Virus record (IMG/VR): IMGVR_UViG_3300042731_003976
Span: 1 to 36,552 of that record
Reading direction: 5' to 3' (one strand)
Length of the DNA stretch: 36,552 nucleotides
Origin: a virus
Position numbers and translations under genes: made by a program. The notes below the pieces were generated by a model. That model saw only the letters and a program-made list of their open reading frames with translations, searched no databases and was not told the DNA's origin. Shown piece by piece: positions 30,683 through 36,552 of this stretch (position 1 is its first letter; each line of letters begins with the position of its first letter).

Positions 30683-31523
30683 CTAATTTTACCAATTTCA
30701 TTCCGTAATTATTCACGCCTTGTGGTATTTCTACTCCTGGCTTTTTTCTAAGACGATTGTTTTTGAATGGACGATAGTCCACCTGGTGCTGCCAGCGTCC
30801 CCACTTCCAGACTATTTTCGTTACATCGGGGTGCTGGCGTTGTAACGATTTTGCCATTTCAAGACGTCCATCAAAGCATTCGTCTTGGCGATAGAGTTCG
30901 TCTGTGTTGCCGCCCTTGCTAGTCATTGTGGTGGCCTTGTCCATAGTAAAGGCGTTGAATAGAATAGTACACCATCCAGATTTTAAACATCTAAGCGACA
31001 AATCGGTGTCCTCATTGTACCGTCCACGCCATCTATGACTAACTCGATTCTGTATCAAGATACAAGAGTACACCCTCGTATTTAACCTAATAGGCGACGC
31101 TTTGTCTCTTTGAATTGCAAAGGTTATGTACTGCATTCCAGCCATAGCTACATTTGTGTACCTATCAACAAAATCCTCAATTGCTCTAAAAGTAAATCCT
31201 GTGCTAATGTGATTGTGATAGTTGCGATTTAAATAATAAAATTCTCTAATGTTGTCATCTAGTATCCAGTGTCTTTCTGCGTCGCGCTCAATGGCATGTT
31301 CCCATACCCAATTACGCGCTGGGATTGAACCTTGCCCTAAATTTGAGAATGGCAAAACCAAAATCTTGCTCTCGTCTATCGCGGCTGCATATTGGTCAAA
31401 CTCCTGCGGTTCTATTACGATATGGTAGGGAACGTTTATTTTTTCGAGCGCCTTAGATGTTGCTCTACGCTCCCATCTACCCTTAGAAATAATATAAAGT
31501 GGATATCTAAGACTATTACTCAT
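30675..31523 (-). CDS. TET-associated-type glycosyltransferase (GT-A fold)
   Basis: A 282-residue protein whose N-terminus (PLYIISKGRWERRATSKAL, IVIEPQEFDQYA, LGQGSIPARNWVWEHA) matches the pattern I know for TAGT glycosyltransferases, which transfer sugars to modified cytosine or thymine in phage DNA. The metal-binding acid pair is at DDN (89-91), and EDTDLSLR (171-178) is the usual GT-A D/E catalytic stretch. The end reads PQGVNNYGMKLV. It sits between a ParB-fold gene and the small terminase, a neighbourhood described for DNA hypermodification systems. No TET, dCMP hydroxymethylase or methyltransferase is visible in the window, so the base acceptor would be made by genes elsewhere. It looks more AT-rich than its neighbours. 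Confidence 0.75.
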   Translation of the reverse strand: MSNSLRYPLYIISKGRWERRATSKALEKINVPYHIVIEPQEFDQYAAAIDESKILVLPFSNLGQGSIPARNWVWEHAIERDAERHWILDDNIREFYYLNRNYHNHISTGFTFRAIEDFVDRYTNVAMAGMQYITFAIQRDKASPIRLNTRVYSCILIQNRVSHRWRGRYNEDTDLSLRCLKSGWCTILFNAFTMDKATTMTSKGGNTDELYRQDECFDGRLEMAKSLQRQHPDVTKIVWKWGRWQHQVDYRPFKNNRLRKKPGVEIPQGVNNYGMKLVKLDE

Positions 31524-32145
31524 AAACGCCCTTGATTATTTTAGGCATTAGCGGGTACCAGACGCTTTTAGTATTCTCCGTCAAATGTTGCCCAATCAGC
31601 CCTGCAAAACTCTCCCGATCTCCCTCGCTGGCAAAATGCACCTTGATAGTTTGATATGGACTTAAATCTTCCTGCTCAAACTCAGGCATACCTTCCCAAA
31701 GCTCGCTTACATCATCATAGTCTACCGGCTCTGCACTCAACGCCCGCACTTCCTCAAGCCAATCCTCGTCAGCCCCAGGCACGCTCTCCGGCTCATCCAG
31801 GCTATCCAAGAGCTTCCCCAGCGCATCCAGGCTGAAATGACTCTTGTCGCCAAGTCGGTTATCAGCTATTGCATAGCGCGTCGCGGTCGTGGCGTCATCC
31901 TCGACCAGAATGGCCGCCACGTGCGTCCAGCCCAATGAGCACGCCGCCCTGAGCGTACCATTGCCCTTGAGCAACCTGCCCGTGCCGTTATTAAGAGCAA
32001 CCAACGGCGTCCGTTGCCCAAATTCGCGCAGACTCGCCGCTATGCCCGCGACGTCGTGACCCTCGCGGGCATTGGCCGGGTCCAGCGCCAGACTATCTAT
32101 TTCTACCAGGAGAGGCAAAAGCGCCTCGACAACCTTGTGCTTCAT
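31516..32145 (-). CDS. ParB/Srx-fold protein
   Basis: A 209-residue protein. The N-terminal half is a ParB-type domain: LVEIDSLALDPANAREG, then RTPLVALNNGTGRLLKGNGT with LRAACSLGWTHV and YAIADNRLGD. In phages this domain often precedes a DNA methylase or sits in base modification loci. No methylase domain follows; instead the C-terminus has TIKVHFASEGDRESFAGLIG and TKSVWYP, a small segment I associate with ParB/TAGT-type loci. A DNA-binding or nuclease role linked to the adjoining glycosyltransferase is inferred. Overlaps of four and eight bases couple it to its neighbours. Confidence 0.7.
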   Translation of the reverse strand: MKHKVVEALLPLLVEIDSLALDPANAREGHDVAGIAASLREFGQRTPLVALNNGTGRLLKGNGTLRAACSLGWTHVAAILVEDDATTATRYAIADNRLGDKSHFSLDALGKLLDSLDEPESVPGADEDWLEEVRALSAEPVDYDDVSELWEGMPEFEQEDLSPYQTIKVHFASEGDRESFAGLIGQHLTENTKSVWYPLMPKIIKGVYE

Positions 32146-32423
32146 TTTTCGTGTAGTGCCAATCTTACTTTTTCACTCTCTTTACTAATTATACCATATC
32201 GGTCAAGTTTGGACGCCGCTTCGATTTCATTCGTCAGCGGGTCCGCGTCCAGCATTGACTCCCAGTGCTCAACGCCTTCGTTGGCGAGAGCGACGTCGCC
32301 GACTGGATAGAATGGTCGTTCTCTCACCGGTCGCTCTATCTCGGTCGCCAGACGATTTAGCGCCAGGGCCAGCAGGCGGATAGAGTGCGCCAGATCGGTT
32401 CTGGCTTTGTCGTCAGCGTTCAT
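32142..32423 (-). CDS. Unrecognised small protein
   Basis: A 93-residue protein beginning MNADDKARTDLAHSIRLLAL, a helix, with a second helix near EIEAASKLDRYG. Its first codons are almost identical in DNA to those of the next gene upstream (ATGAACGCTGACGA), which may be chance, a shared leader motif, or a remnant of duplication. Overlaps the upstream stop by 11 bases. Function unknown. Confidence 0.55.
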   Translation of the reverse strand: MNADDKARTDLAHSIRLLALALNRLATEIERPVRERPFYPVGDVALANEGVEHWESMLDADPLTNEIEAASKLDRYGIISKESEKVRLALHEK

Positions 32424-32856
32424 ACATCACCCAGGCTGTCTTATATTCTGCCGCCCATTGCGTCATCGTTGACAAATATTCACTTTTGATTTGTTTGATG
32501 GCTAGTTCTGGCGTGTACTCCACAAATTTTGCCGGACTAAAAGCGCGTCGGAAATCTGGCAATCTATCAGGCCGCACCATAAAATATTGGTCGTTGCCAA
32601 ACGATCTGGCCGAACACAAAATAGACCTGCCGTACATCTCACTCGGCAAAGATTCGCACACGCGATAATAAACCACGGGCAACATCGCTCGCATCATAGC
32701 GATGTTTTCCAGCAACGCCTCGGTTGTCAGGGGCACAGGGGTATCGCCGCAACAGGTTGATGCGCTCTCGCCATGTACACCAAACAAATCCCGCTCAATA
32801 GAATGCAACATTGACTTGGCGGCTTGCGCCATTCGTGCTCGCTCGTCAGCGTTCAT
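32413..32856 (-). CDS. Unrecognised protein
   Basis: A 147-residue mostly helical protein (MNADERARMAQAAKSMLHSI) with a Cys pair (STCCGDTPVPLTTEALLENI) and a C-terminal half including FMVRPDRLPDFRRAF and a TQWAAEYKTAW helix. An AGGTG ribosome-binding site lies about six bases ahead of the ATG. The gene follows a 120-base gap with three hairpins. No family recognised. Confidence 0.55.
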   Translation of the reverse strand: MNADERARMAQAAKSMLHSIERDLFGVHGESASTCCGDTPVPLTTEALLENIAMMRAMLPVVYYRVCESLPSEMYGRSILCSARSFGNDQYFMVRPDRLPDFRRAFSPAKFVEYTPELAIKQIKSEYLSTMTQWAAEYKTAWVMYER

Positions 32857-32870
32857 ATTTTCACCTGCAA

Positions 32871-32933
32871 CCAGGTCAAGAACCTGGCAATCAAATCTAA
32901 CCGGTTCGTGGGCGAACCTTCCGCCTGGCGCGG
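32871..32933. repeat. Three consecutive short hairpins in an intergenic gap
   Basis: CCAGGT/ACCTGG (32871-32887, five-base loop), GGTTCG/CGAACC (32903-32918, four-base loop) and CCGC/GCGG (32921-32933) follow one another in the 120-base gap 32857-32976. None has a U-tract on the minus strand, and no promoter is obvious. They could be protein-binding sites or a structured leader ahead of the 32413-32856 gene. Confidence 0.4.
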
Positions 32934-32976
32934 GGTGTGTATTCGGTACGGTTTTGATGGGTTGAATGATGACGTG

Positions 32977-33582
32977 CTATTCACAAAAAATCAACTCCTC
33001 GCTGTACGGGCATTGCTCGCGAATCGCGGATAAAAACGTCTGCCACTCACCCAGCTTGTGGTGCTGTCTATCCAGGTAGATGTTACGCAAGACCTGGTAA
33101 TTACAGAGAACGCCGCGCAATTGCAAATAGTCCAGCGGCAGGTTAGCAAAAACGGATTGTTCGTAGCCCCCTCTGATAAAATCATTTAGCATACTAATTA
33201 CTGCGTGTTCTACCAGCGGACCAAAATCGTCAACCGTCAGTTCCCGGTCCATTATGCTGTTCATCGTCGAGGTGGACAAGGCAACCGTGCCGACTTTGTA
33301 CGTATCGAATTGTTTCCACCATTTGAGCGGCGCGGTAACGTCCATCCAGACCTGGATAACGCGGCACATCTTGGAGTGCGAGTCACGCGGGGCGGCGACA
33401 AGGGCGCGGGCCAGACGTTCATCGCGTGGGCCTAGCCAGACGCCAGATTTCATCTCCACTGTCTTTGCTCCACGGATATTGCTCAAGTCACATAATTCTG
33501 TATCGCCCTCGGTCTGCTTTGCATACCGCATCCAACGCAGGGCGTGGTTAATGCCGGCAACTTGGAGAATTTCAATGTTCAT
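32977..33582 (-). CDS. Conserved phage protein with a possible ThyX-like fold
   Basis: A 201-residue protein with the pattern of a widespread, uncharacterised phage family: HALRWMRYAK near the N-terminus, SKMCRVIQVWMDVTAPLKWW, then KQFDTYKVGTVALSTSTM. The spacing (His-Ser-Lys, strand, WW, QFDTY, STSTM) recalls flavin-dependent thymidylate synthases, but their RHRxxS motif is not present, so catalysis of that reaction is not supported. Remaining residues are helical and Tyr-rich. A phage nucleotide-related role is a guess. It ends just ahead of the hairpin region. Confidence 0.6.
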   Translation of the reverse strand: MNIEILQVAGINHALRWMRYAKQTEGDTELCDLSNIRGAKTVEMKSGVWLGPRDERLARALVAAPRDSHSKMCRVIQVWMDVTAPLKWWKQFDTYKVGTVALSTSTMNSIMDRELTVDDFGPLVEHAVISMLNDFIRGGYEQSVFANLPLDYLQLRGVLCNYQVLRNIYLDRQHHKLGEWQTFLSAIREQCPYSEELIFCE

Positions 33583-33670
33583 CTCGCCCTACTCGCCCAC
33601 ATCCGCCGCGTGTCGTGTGCGCAACGGGGAAGCTGTTGGCAAACAGCGCCAATGCCTGTGATACCGTCAC
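33572..33670 (-). CDS. Candidate tiny coupling ORF (32 codons)
   Basis: GTG 33670 overlaps the stop of the proteasome-like gene as GTGA and is preceded by AAGGAG at good distance; the frame ends ten bases after the next gene begins. It would encode MTVSQALALFANSFPV with a short basic end. The same GTGA junction is used by four real genes here (22224, 23147, 26114, 35346), so translation is plausible. It fills an otherwise empty 84-base gap; function unknown. Confidence 0.35.
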   Translation of the reverse strand: MTVSQALALFANSFPVAHTTRGGCGRVGRDEH

Positions 33671-34167
33671 GGCTTTCTCCTTGCCGGCTTCCTTATCACC
33701 CTAACGGGCGAATCGCACCAAACATTCAATTCAATAGCGGTCTCCACGGCCTTCTCGGCATCGTGTCCAAGATATAGCGCGGCCCGGGCAAAATCCATCC
33801 CTTCGCCAATAGCCTCAAAGGTTAAGACCTGCGTTATAAGCCAAGCGTCAAGCAGGAAAACTCTGTCGTCTAGGCCAATTAGAAAGGCGCTGTCAATATC
33901 GGTCTTTTTCCTTTTCCAGTCTGCGAACTCCGACCAAAATTCTAGGACGGCGCGCTCCGTGGGTTCCGCCGGTTTATGAGTCATGGCAAATAATTCCAAG
34001 AGCGCCATGTCCTCAGGTAGACCTACGCCGCCGATGACCAGGCCATCGACCTCGAATAGCTTCGAGAATCTTACGTTGTTTTTGGTCTTGGTGTACCCAT
34101 GCACGGATAGTGAATCGGCGGCGATTTCAAAGCCACCTGGCAAAATCTTACACGCTACAACCGACAT
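33667..34167 (-). CDS. Proteasome/HslV-like Ntn hydrolase with a predicted N-terminal serine
   Basis: A 166-residue protein. ATG 34167 follows AAGGAG at good spacing, giving MSVVACKILPGGFEIAADS. After Met removal Ser1 would be the nucleophile, in place of Thr. Counting from Ser1, Asp17 (AADS) sits exactly at the conserved proteasome/HslV position. The region TKTKNNVRFSKLF carries Lys26, Lys28 and Lys35, one of which must serve as the catalytic base, while residue 33 is Phe in direct alignment. Later segments (IGGVGLPEDMALLELF, EGMDFARAALYLG, AVETAIELNVWC) fit the proteasome-like alpha/beta/beta/alpha fold. A cytoplasmic peptidase or assembly-linked role is inferred. No ATPase partner (HslU) is present. 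Confidence 0.7.
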   Translation of the reverse strand: MSVVACKILPGGFEIAADSLSVHGYTKTKNNVRFSKLFEVDGLVIGGVGLPEDMALLELFAMTHKPAEPTERAVLEFWSEFADWKRKKTDIDSAFLIGLDDRVFLLDAWLITQVLTFEAIGEGMDFARAALYLGHDAEKAVETAIELNVWCDSPVRVIRKPARRKP

Positions 34168-34400
34168 TGCTTTCTCCTTGTCCGTCTTTTCATCAACCGC
34201 GCCACGCACCCCCGTCCACCGCGCGTCGTGTGCGCCACGCGGGTATCATGATGTAGAGATGGCTTAGGCTTGCGCTCGTTGATGCGCGGTTCTGGCTCGA
34301 TGTCCATCCAATCGACAATGGGTCCGGCTGTCAGTGACTCGGTTCCAACGTCGTAAAAACGTGCCAGGTCGAGCCAGGCGCTAACCAGGTCGTCAGTCAT
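34155..34400 (-). CDS. Unrecognised small basic protein
   Basis: An 81-residue protein, start ATG 34400 after GAGGGGGA. N-terminal half: LVSAWLDLARFYDVG and a VDWMDIEPEP segment; C-terminal half highly basic (RLMKRRTRRKQCRL). It overlaps the next gene by 13 bases. A nucleic-acid-binding tail is possible. No family recognised. Confidence 0.5.
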   Translation of the reverse strand: MTDDLVSAWLDLARFYDVGTESLTAGPIVDWMDIEPEPRINERKPKPSLHHDTRVAHTTRGGRGCVARLMKRRTRRKQCRL

Positions 34401-34442
34401 CGTTCACATCCCCCTCGCCGTCCAGGCAAGCGCCAGACCGCC

Positions 34443-34760
34443 TCAACGCAGCGCCAAACGCGGCTTTTTTTTTGCCCCAGGCTCTACCAGGTCTGCCAGT
34501 TGCCGCGCCGCGCTGGCAATCTCCGCCCCCACATCGGACATCGTGGCATTGAGGATTTCTAGCTGACCAGAGACGCGCGCCAGCAGACGGTCTCGCTCCT
34601 CATTTGCCTGCAATAGCTCCAGTCTATGTGCGGCGCGGTCCGTTCGCATCTCGTCAATTTTAGCATCTATGACGGCCACGGCTGCCATGATATTCTCCAA
34701 CTCTATTGTGTACTCTGTAATTTGCTGTGAAAGACGTTCAAATGGGTCAGGGGTCTTCAT
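34443..34760 (-). CDS. Coiled-coil protein near the lysis region
   Basis: A 105-residue, almost entirely helical protein with heptads (QQITEYTIELENIMAAVAVI, KIDEMRTDRAAHRLELLQAN) and a basic C-terminus. GGAG precedes the ATG with suitable spacing, and it overlaps the membrane protein gene upstream. No membrane segment or lipobox is seen, so it does not look like a spanin. Function unknown. Confidence 0.55.
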   Translation of the reverse strand: MKTPDPFERLSQQITEYTIELENIMAAVAVIDAKIDEMRTDRAAHRLELLQANEERDRLLARVSGQLEILNATMSDVGAEIASAARQLADLVEPGAKKKPRLALR

Positions 34761-35346
34761 TGGCTAGCTCCTGTTGTTGTTGAATGATGAAATTTCCCAA
34801 TGCCCCTAACTCGACCGTTTTACTGCGCAACTGCTCTACTTCTCGGTGTAGAACCTGCGCGTCACAATTCAGCCAACGCAGAACACAAAATGTCAGCGTC
34901 CCCGCTGCAAATACCAGCGCACCCGCCTGCCCCACGTCGCCGCGTATGCGCCCCGTGAGTACTCCACTTGCCGCCATTGCCAGCGCGCCGTAGGCCAGCG
35001 TGGCGCGCCCGTCCAGCGTCAGAACCGCCATGAGCAGCACGCCCAGGCACGGCGCAAGCTCCAGCGCGCTAAATCCGCCGCCGACGGCCTGATAATATTC
35101 TAGCATCGCGCCGACCGGTAAAAGCGCCGTGGCGCAGTAGAGCCACATCGCCCCCGTGGCCGTGGCGAACGAGAGAAGGAACGCCGCCACGGCCAACACG
35201 AAAAGGAGACATTGTTCTGGCAGGTAGGAATGCACTGGCGGCCAGAACAGGTTGACGATTATCCCTATCACCGGGACGAAGCCCAGAACCAGGAGCGCCC
35301 TTTGTGCGCGGTTCAGAAAATGCCGGTGGGCCAGCAGACTTTTCAC
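34747..35346 (-). CDS. Multi-pass membrane protein, possible lysis partner
   Basis: A 199-residue protein with about five to six hydrophobic segments (for example LLVLGFVPVIGIIVNLF, LLFVLAVAAFLLSFATA, LAPCLGVLLMAVLTL, ALVFAAGTLTFCVLRWL) and a charged C-terminal helix with a Gln repeat (IIQQQQELA). It starts at a GTG that overlaps the previous stop (GTGA). Its place two genes after the endolysin suggests a holin or other lysis factor, but the number of spans exceeds most holins, so this remains open. Confidence 0.55.
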   Translation of the reverse strand: MKSLLAHRHFLNRAQRALLVLGFVPVIGIIVNLFWPPVHSYLPEQCLLFVLAVAAFLLSFATATGAMWLYCATALLPVGAMLEYYQAVGGGFSALELAPCLGVLLMAVLTLDGRATLAYGALAMAASGVLTGRIRGDVGQAGALVFAAGTLTFCVLRWLNCDAQVLHREVEQLRSKTVELGALGNFIIQQQQELANEDP

Positions 35347-35666
35347 GCTGCCACCGCTCGAATGCCATCAGCTACCTTGCGCACGCGGGCAGCTGTTCGG
35401 TCAATATTGTCCAGGGTTTCAGGATCACCCAAGGCGGCAAAAAGATAATCGTTGTGCATTTTTTGCAGAATTTTCTCCCCGCCAATTTCAAAACCAGAAT
35501 CAACCGCAACGGTAAACAAATAAGGCCCAACCCCGTGCTTTCTTATTCCCTGTGTTGATTCTGGTGCATGTTCATGCACATGAGCTATCACAAGGCTAAC
35601 AAAGTCTGCGCTTCGTTCCCCTTCTGGCGTCCCATCGCGCCAGGGAGCTAAAATTTTGTCAGTCAT
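35343..35666 (-). CDS. Unrecognised small protein after the endolysin
   Basis: A 107-residue soluble protein from ATG 35666 (ATGA overlap with the endolysin stop, GAGAGG upstream). Begins MTDKILAPWRDGTPEGERSA, with VIAHVHEHAPES, a YLFTVAVDSG strand and a C-terminal helical segment LDNIDRTAARVRKVADGIRA. The domain is not known to me. It is in the lysis cluster by position only. Confidence 0.55.
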   Translation of the reverse strand: MTDKILAPWRDGTPEGERSADFVSLVIAHVHEHAPESTQGIRKHGVGPYLFTVAVDSGFEIGGEKILQKMHNDYLFAALGDPETLDNIDRTAARVRKVADGIRAVAA

Positions 35667-36280
35667 TTTATCGCCTCTCTCAATTTGCTGTAAAAACGTT
35701 CTTTCCACTTGTCCCAACCAGGGCAAATGGTTTGAATGTGATCTCTGTGGCCCTTGACCTGCTCAATGCTCGTCAGGCTGGGCAGATTCTCAATGGCCCA
35801 CACGCACAACCTGACAGCCGCGTCAAGCTGCACATCTGGCGGCTCAAGTATGTGCAATTTGCCAGCCAGCCCAACGCTCAGATTCGTGTTTTCGTGGCCT
35901 GTATGATCGTGCCAAAGCCCCCGATCTAGCGCCACGCACCAAAGAATTTCCCCGGTCTGCGTGATCCAGAATGTATACGGAATGGTGGGCCTGCCGCCGC
36001 CCTTGTTGATGTAATGCTCGGCTGTGGCATGAGGCGAGTTTGACAACGTGTGGTGTATCGTAACGCCGACGATCTGATCTAGTCGCCGTTGCCACCATCC
36101 ACCATCCCGATTCAGAGCCGCGTTTGTGTAAGGCCCCGGATTGGTCGCCAGTTCACCCCGAATGTCACGGTATTCCAGATTTAGCTCGTCGGGTTCTAGC
36201 CCTTCAATGTAATTCGCCAGGTCCTCGGCCAGATTGTCAGCCTGGATCGATAGCGCCTGTAGCCTCTCTAAATTATTCAT
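35663..36280 (-). CDS. Endolysin: N-acetylmuramoyl-L-alanine amidase (Amidase_2/PGRP-type)
   Basis: A 205-residue amidase that cleaves the MurNAc-L-Ala bond of peptidoglycan at lysis. Zinc ligands are visible: H76/H77 in VTIHHT, H178 in GHRDH and C186 in TICPG. An interior WHDHTGHENTNLSVGLAG segment follows the Amidase_2 pattern. An N-terminal helical extension of about 45 residues (ERLQALSIQADNLAEDLANY) precedes the domain and could tether or regulate it. There is no signal peptide, so a holin or other route is needed. An ATGAATAA overlap links it to the spike-like gene upstream. Confidence 0.9.
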   Translation of the reverse strand: MNNLERLQALSIQADNLAEDLANYIEGLEPDELNLEYRDIRGELATNPGPYTNAALNRDGGWWQRRLDQIVGVTIHHTLSNSPHATAEHYINKGGGRPTIPYTFWITQTGEILWCVALDRGLWHDHTGHENTNLSVGLAGKLHILEPPDVQLDAAVRLCVWAIENLPSLTSIEQVKGHRDHIQTICPGWDKWKERFYSKLREAIK

Positions 36281-36552
36281 CTATTCTCGCCCTCACCCGT
36301 CCGTATTCTCCAAAGCTGAACCAATACTCTCTACCCACGACGACATTTTGCGGCGGCATTGGCGCATCCTCGACGTATTGATATGCTCCCATCGTTGGTC
36401 GGTCGGCGTACTCTACGCCGTCCAGGTCCACCGTCAATTTATCGCAGGGGTCGCCCGGTGCATCAACCAGCGGGCGGTAATCATCATCCCACATGTCGGG
36501 ATCGACTGTTGCGCTGACGTAATTGCGCCCCAGTGCAAAATCAGCGTCAATT
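36273..36552 (-). CDS. C-terminus of a beta-helix (choice-of-anchor Q-type) spike protein, 5' end cut by the window edge
   Basis: The frame is open from base 36551 to the stop at 36273; the first Met (36494) is internal. The sequence DMWDDDYRPLVDAPGDPCDK, VDLDGVEYADRP and MGAYQYVE follows the usual end of right-handed beta-helix proteins (D-Y-R-L...SP..D-AG..D-LDG-R...IGAYEY). A tail spike or other surface protein is likely. This gene lies directly upstream of the endolysin. It does not join in frame to the fibre gene at the left edge. Confidence 0.75.
   Translation of the reverse strand, partial: IDADFALGRNYVSATVDPDMWDDDYRPLVDAPGDPCDKLTVDLDGVEYADRPTMGAYQYVEDAPMPPQNVVVGREYWFSFGEYGRVRARIDE

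Noticed and set aside
32142-32856. Near-identical starts (MNADDKAR and MNADERAR) of two neighbouring genes as evidence of gene duplication
   Set aside because: Only about 14 bases match and the rest of the two proteins differ; I keep it as a curiosity noted in the entry.
1115-36381. Numerous plus-strand open frames of 60-210 codons
   Set aside because: They lie opposite or across the minus-strand genes, lack ribosome-binding sites and known motifs, and mostly show low-complexity Ser/Arg/Ala content (for example 6513-7148 and 5397-5717 opposite the tape measure gene).
1-36552. Circular genome with the left- and right-edge genes being one gene
   Set aside because: Joining base 1 to base 36552 does not keep the two edge frames in phase, and there is no terminal repeat, so the window looks like a cut from a longer sequence.
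1-36552. tRNA genes, CRISPR arrays, insertion sequences, integrase or attachment sites
   Set aside because: I found no cloverleaf, regularly spaced repeats, transposase or recombinase signature; the gaps are short and accounted for above.

Overview
The window is a near-continuous stretch of a tailed double-stranded DNA phage genome (Caudoviricetes) with the gene order of a siphovirus: portal, HK97-fold capsid, long tape measure protein and tail fibres, and no contractile sheath. It could also be a prophage of that type, but no integrase or attachment site is visible. Every gene I accept lies on the minus strand, so transcription runs from high to low coordinates. Neighbouring genes very often share ATGA, GTGA or an 8-base start/stop overlap, and most starts have a good Shine-Dalgarno sequence. 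The host cannot be read from the sequence. Several structural proteins (the DUF6582-like segment of the protease protein, the DNRLRE-like tail protein, the small paired head proteins) are of kinds I associate with uncultivated phages of Chloroflexota-like bacteria, but that is a weak inference. Both window edges cut through genes, each probably encoding a fibre or spike.

In transcription order: 36.5-33 kb holds the end of a beta-helix spike-like protein, an amidase endolysin, a multi-pass membrane protein, a coiled-coil protein, a proteasome/HslV-like hydrolase with a predicted N-terminal serine nucleophile, and a conserved phage protein faintly like ThyX. 32.9-30.1 kb holds two small genes, a ParB-fold protein and a TET-associated-type glycosyltransferase directly ahead of the small terminase. 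30.1-25 kb holds both terminase subunits, three small genes, the portal, an ASCH-like protein and a Mu gpF-like minor head protein. That last gene has an in-frame TGA where its family has a conserved cysteine.

From 25 to 20.4 kb the head operon is interrupted by about twelve small, mostly unrecognised and apparently AT-richer genes. They include a Tat-signal protein, a tiny two-helix membrane protein, a small paralogous family with a decayed third copy, and two copies of a perfect 15-bp palindrome. At 20.4-20.1 kb is a 272-base intergenic region carrying a consensus-like minus-strand promoter, a candidate structured RNA of about 150 nt closed by a 7-bp stem, and a strong intrinsic terminator whose U-tract ends just ahead of the Shine-Dalgarno sequence of the first capsid-operon gene. 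This is the strongest candidate here for an undescribed element.

From 20.1 to 0 kb is the structural operon: two small head proteins, a protease/scaffold fusion, a decoration protein, the major capsid protein, a beta-helix protein, connectors, two tandem tail-tube-like proteins each fused to a BNR/Ycf48-like beta-propeller, a tail assembly chaperone pair probably joined by +1 (or -2) frameshifting, the tape measure protein, a large distal tail protein, a hub-like protein and a tail fibre.
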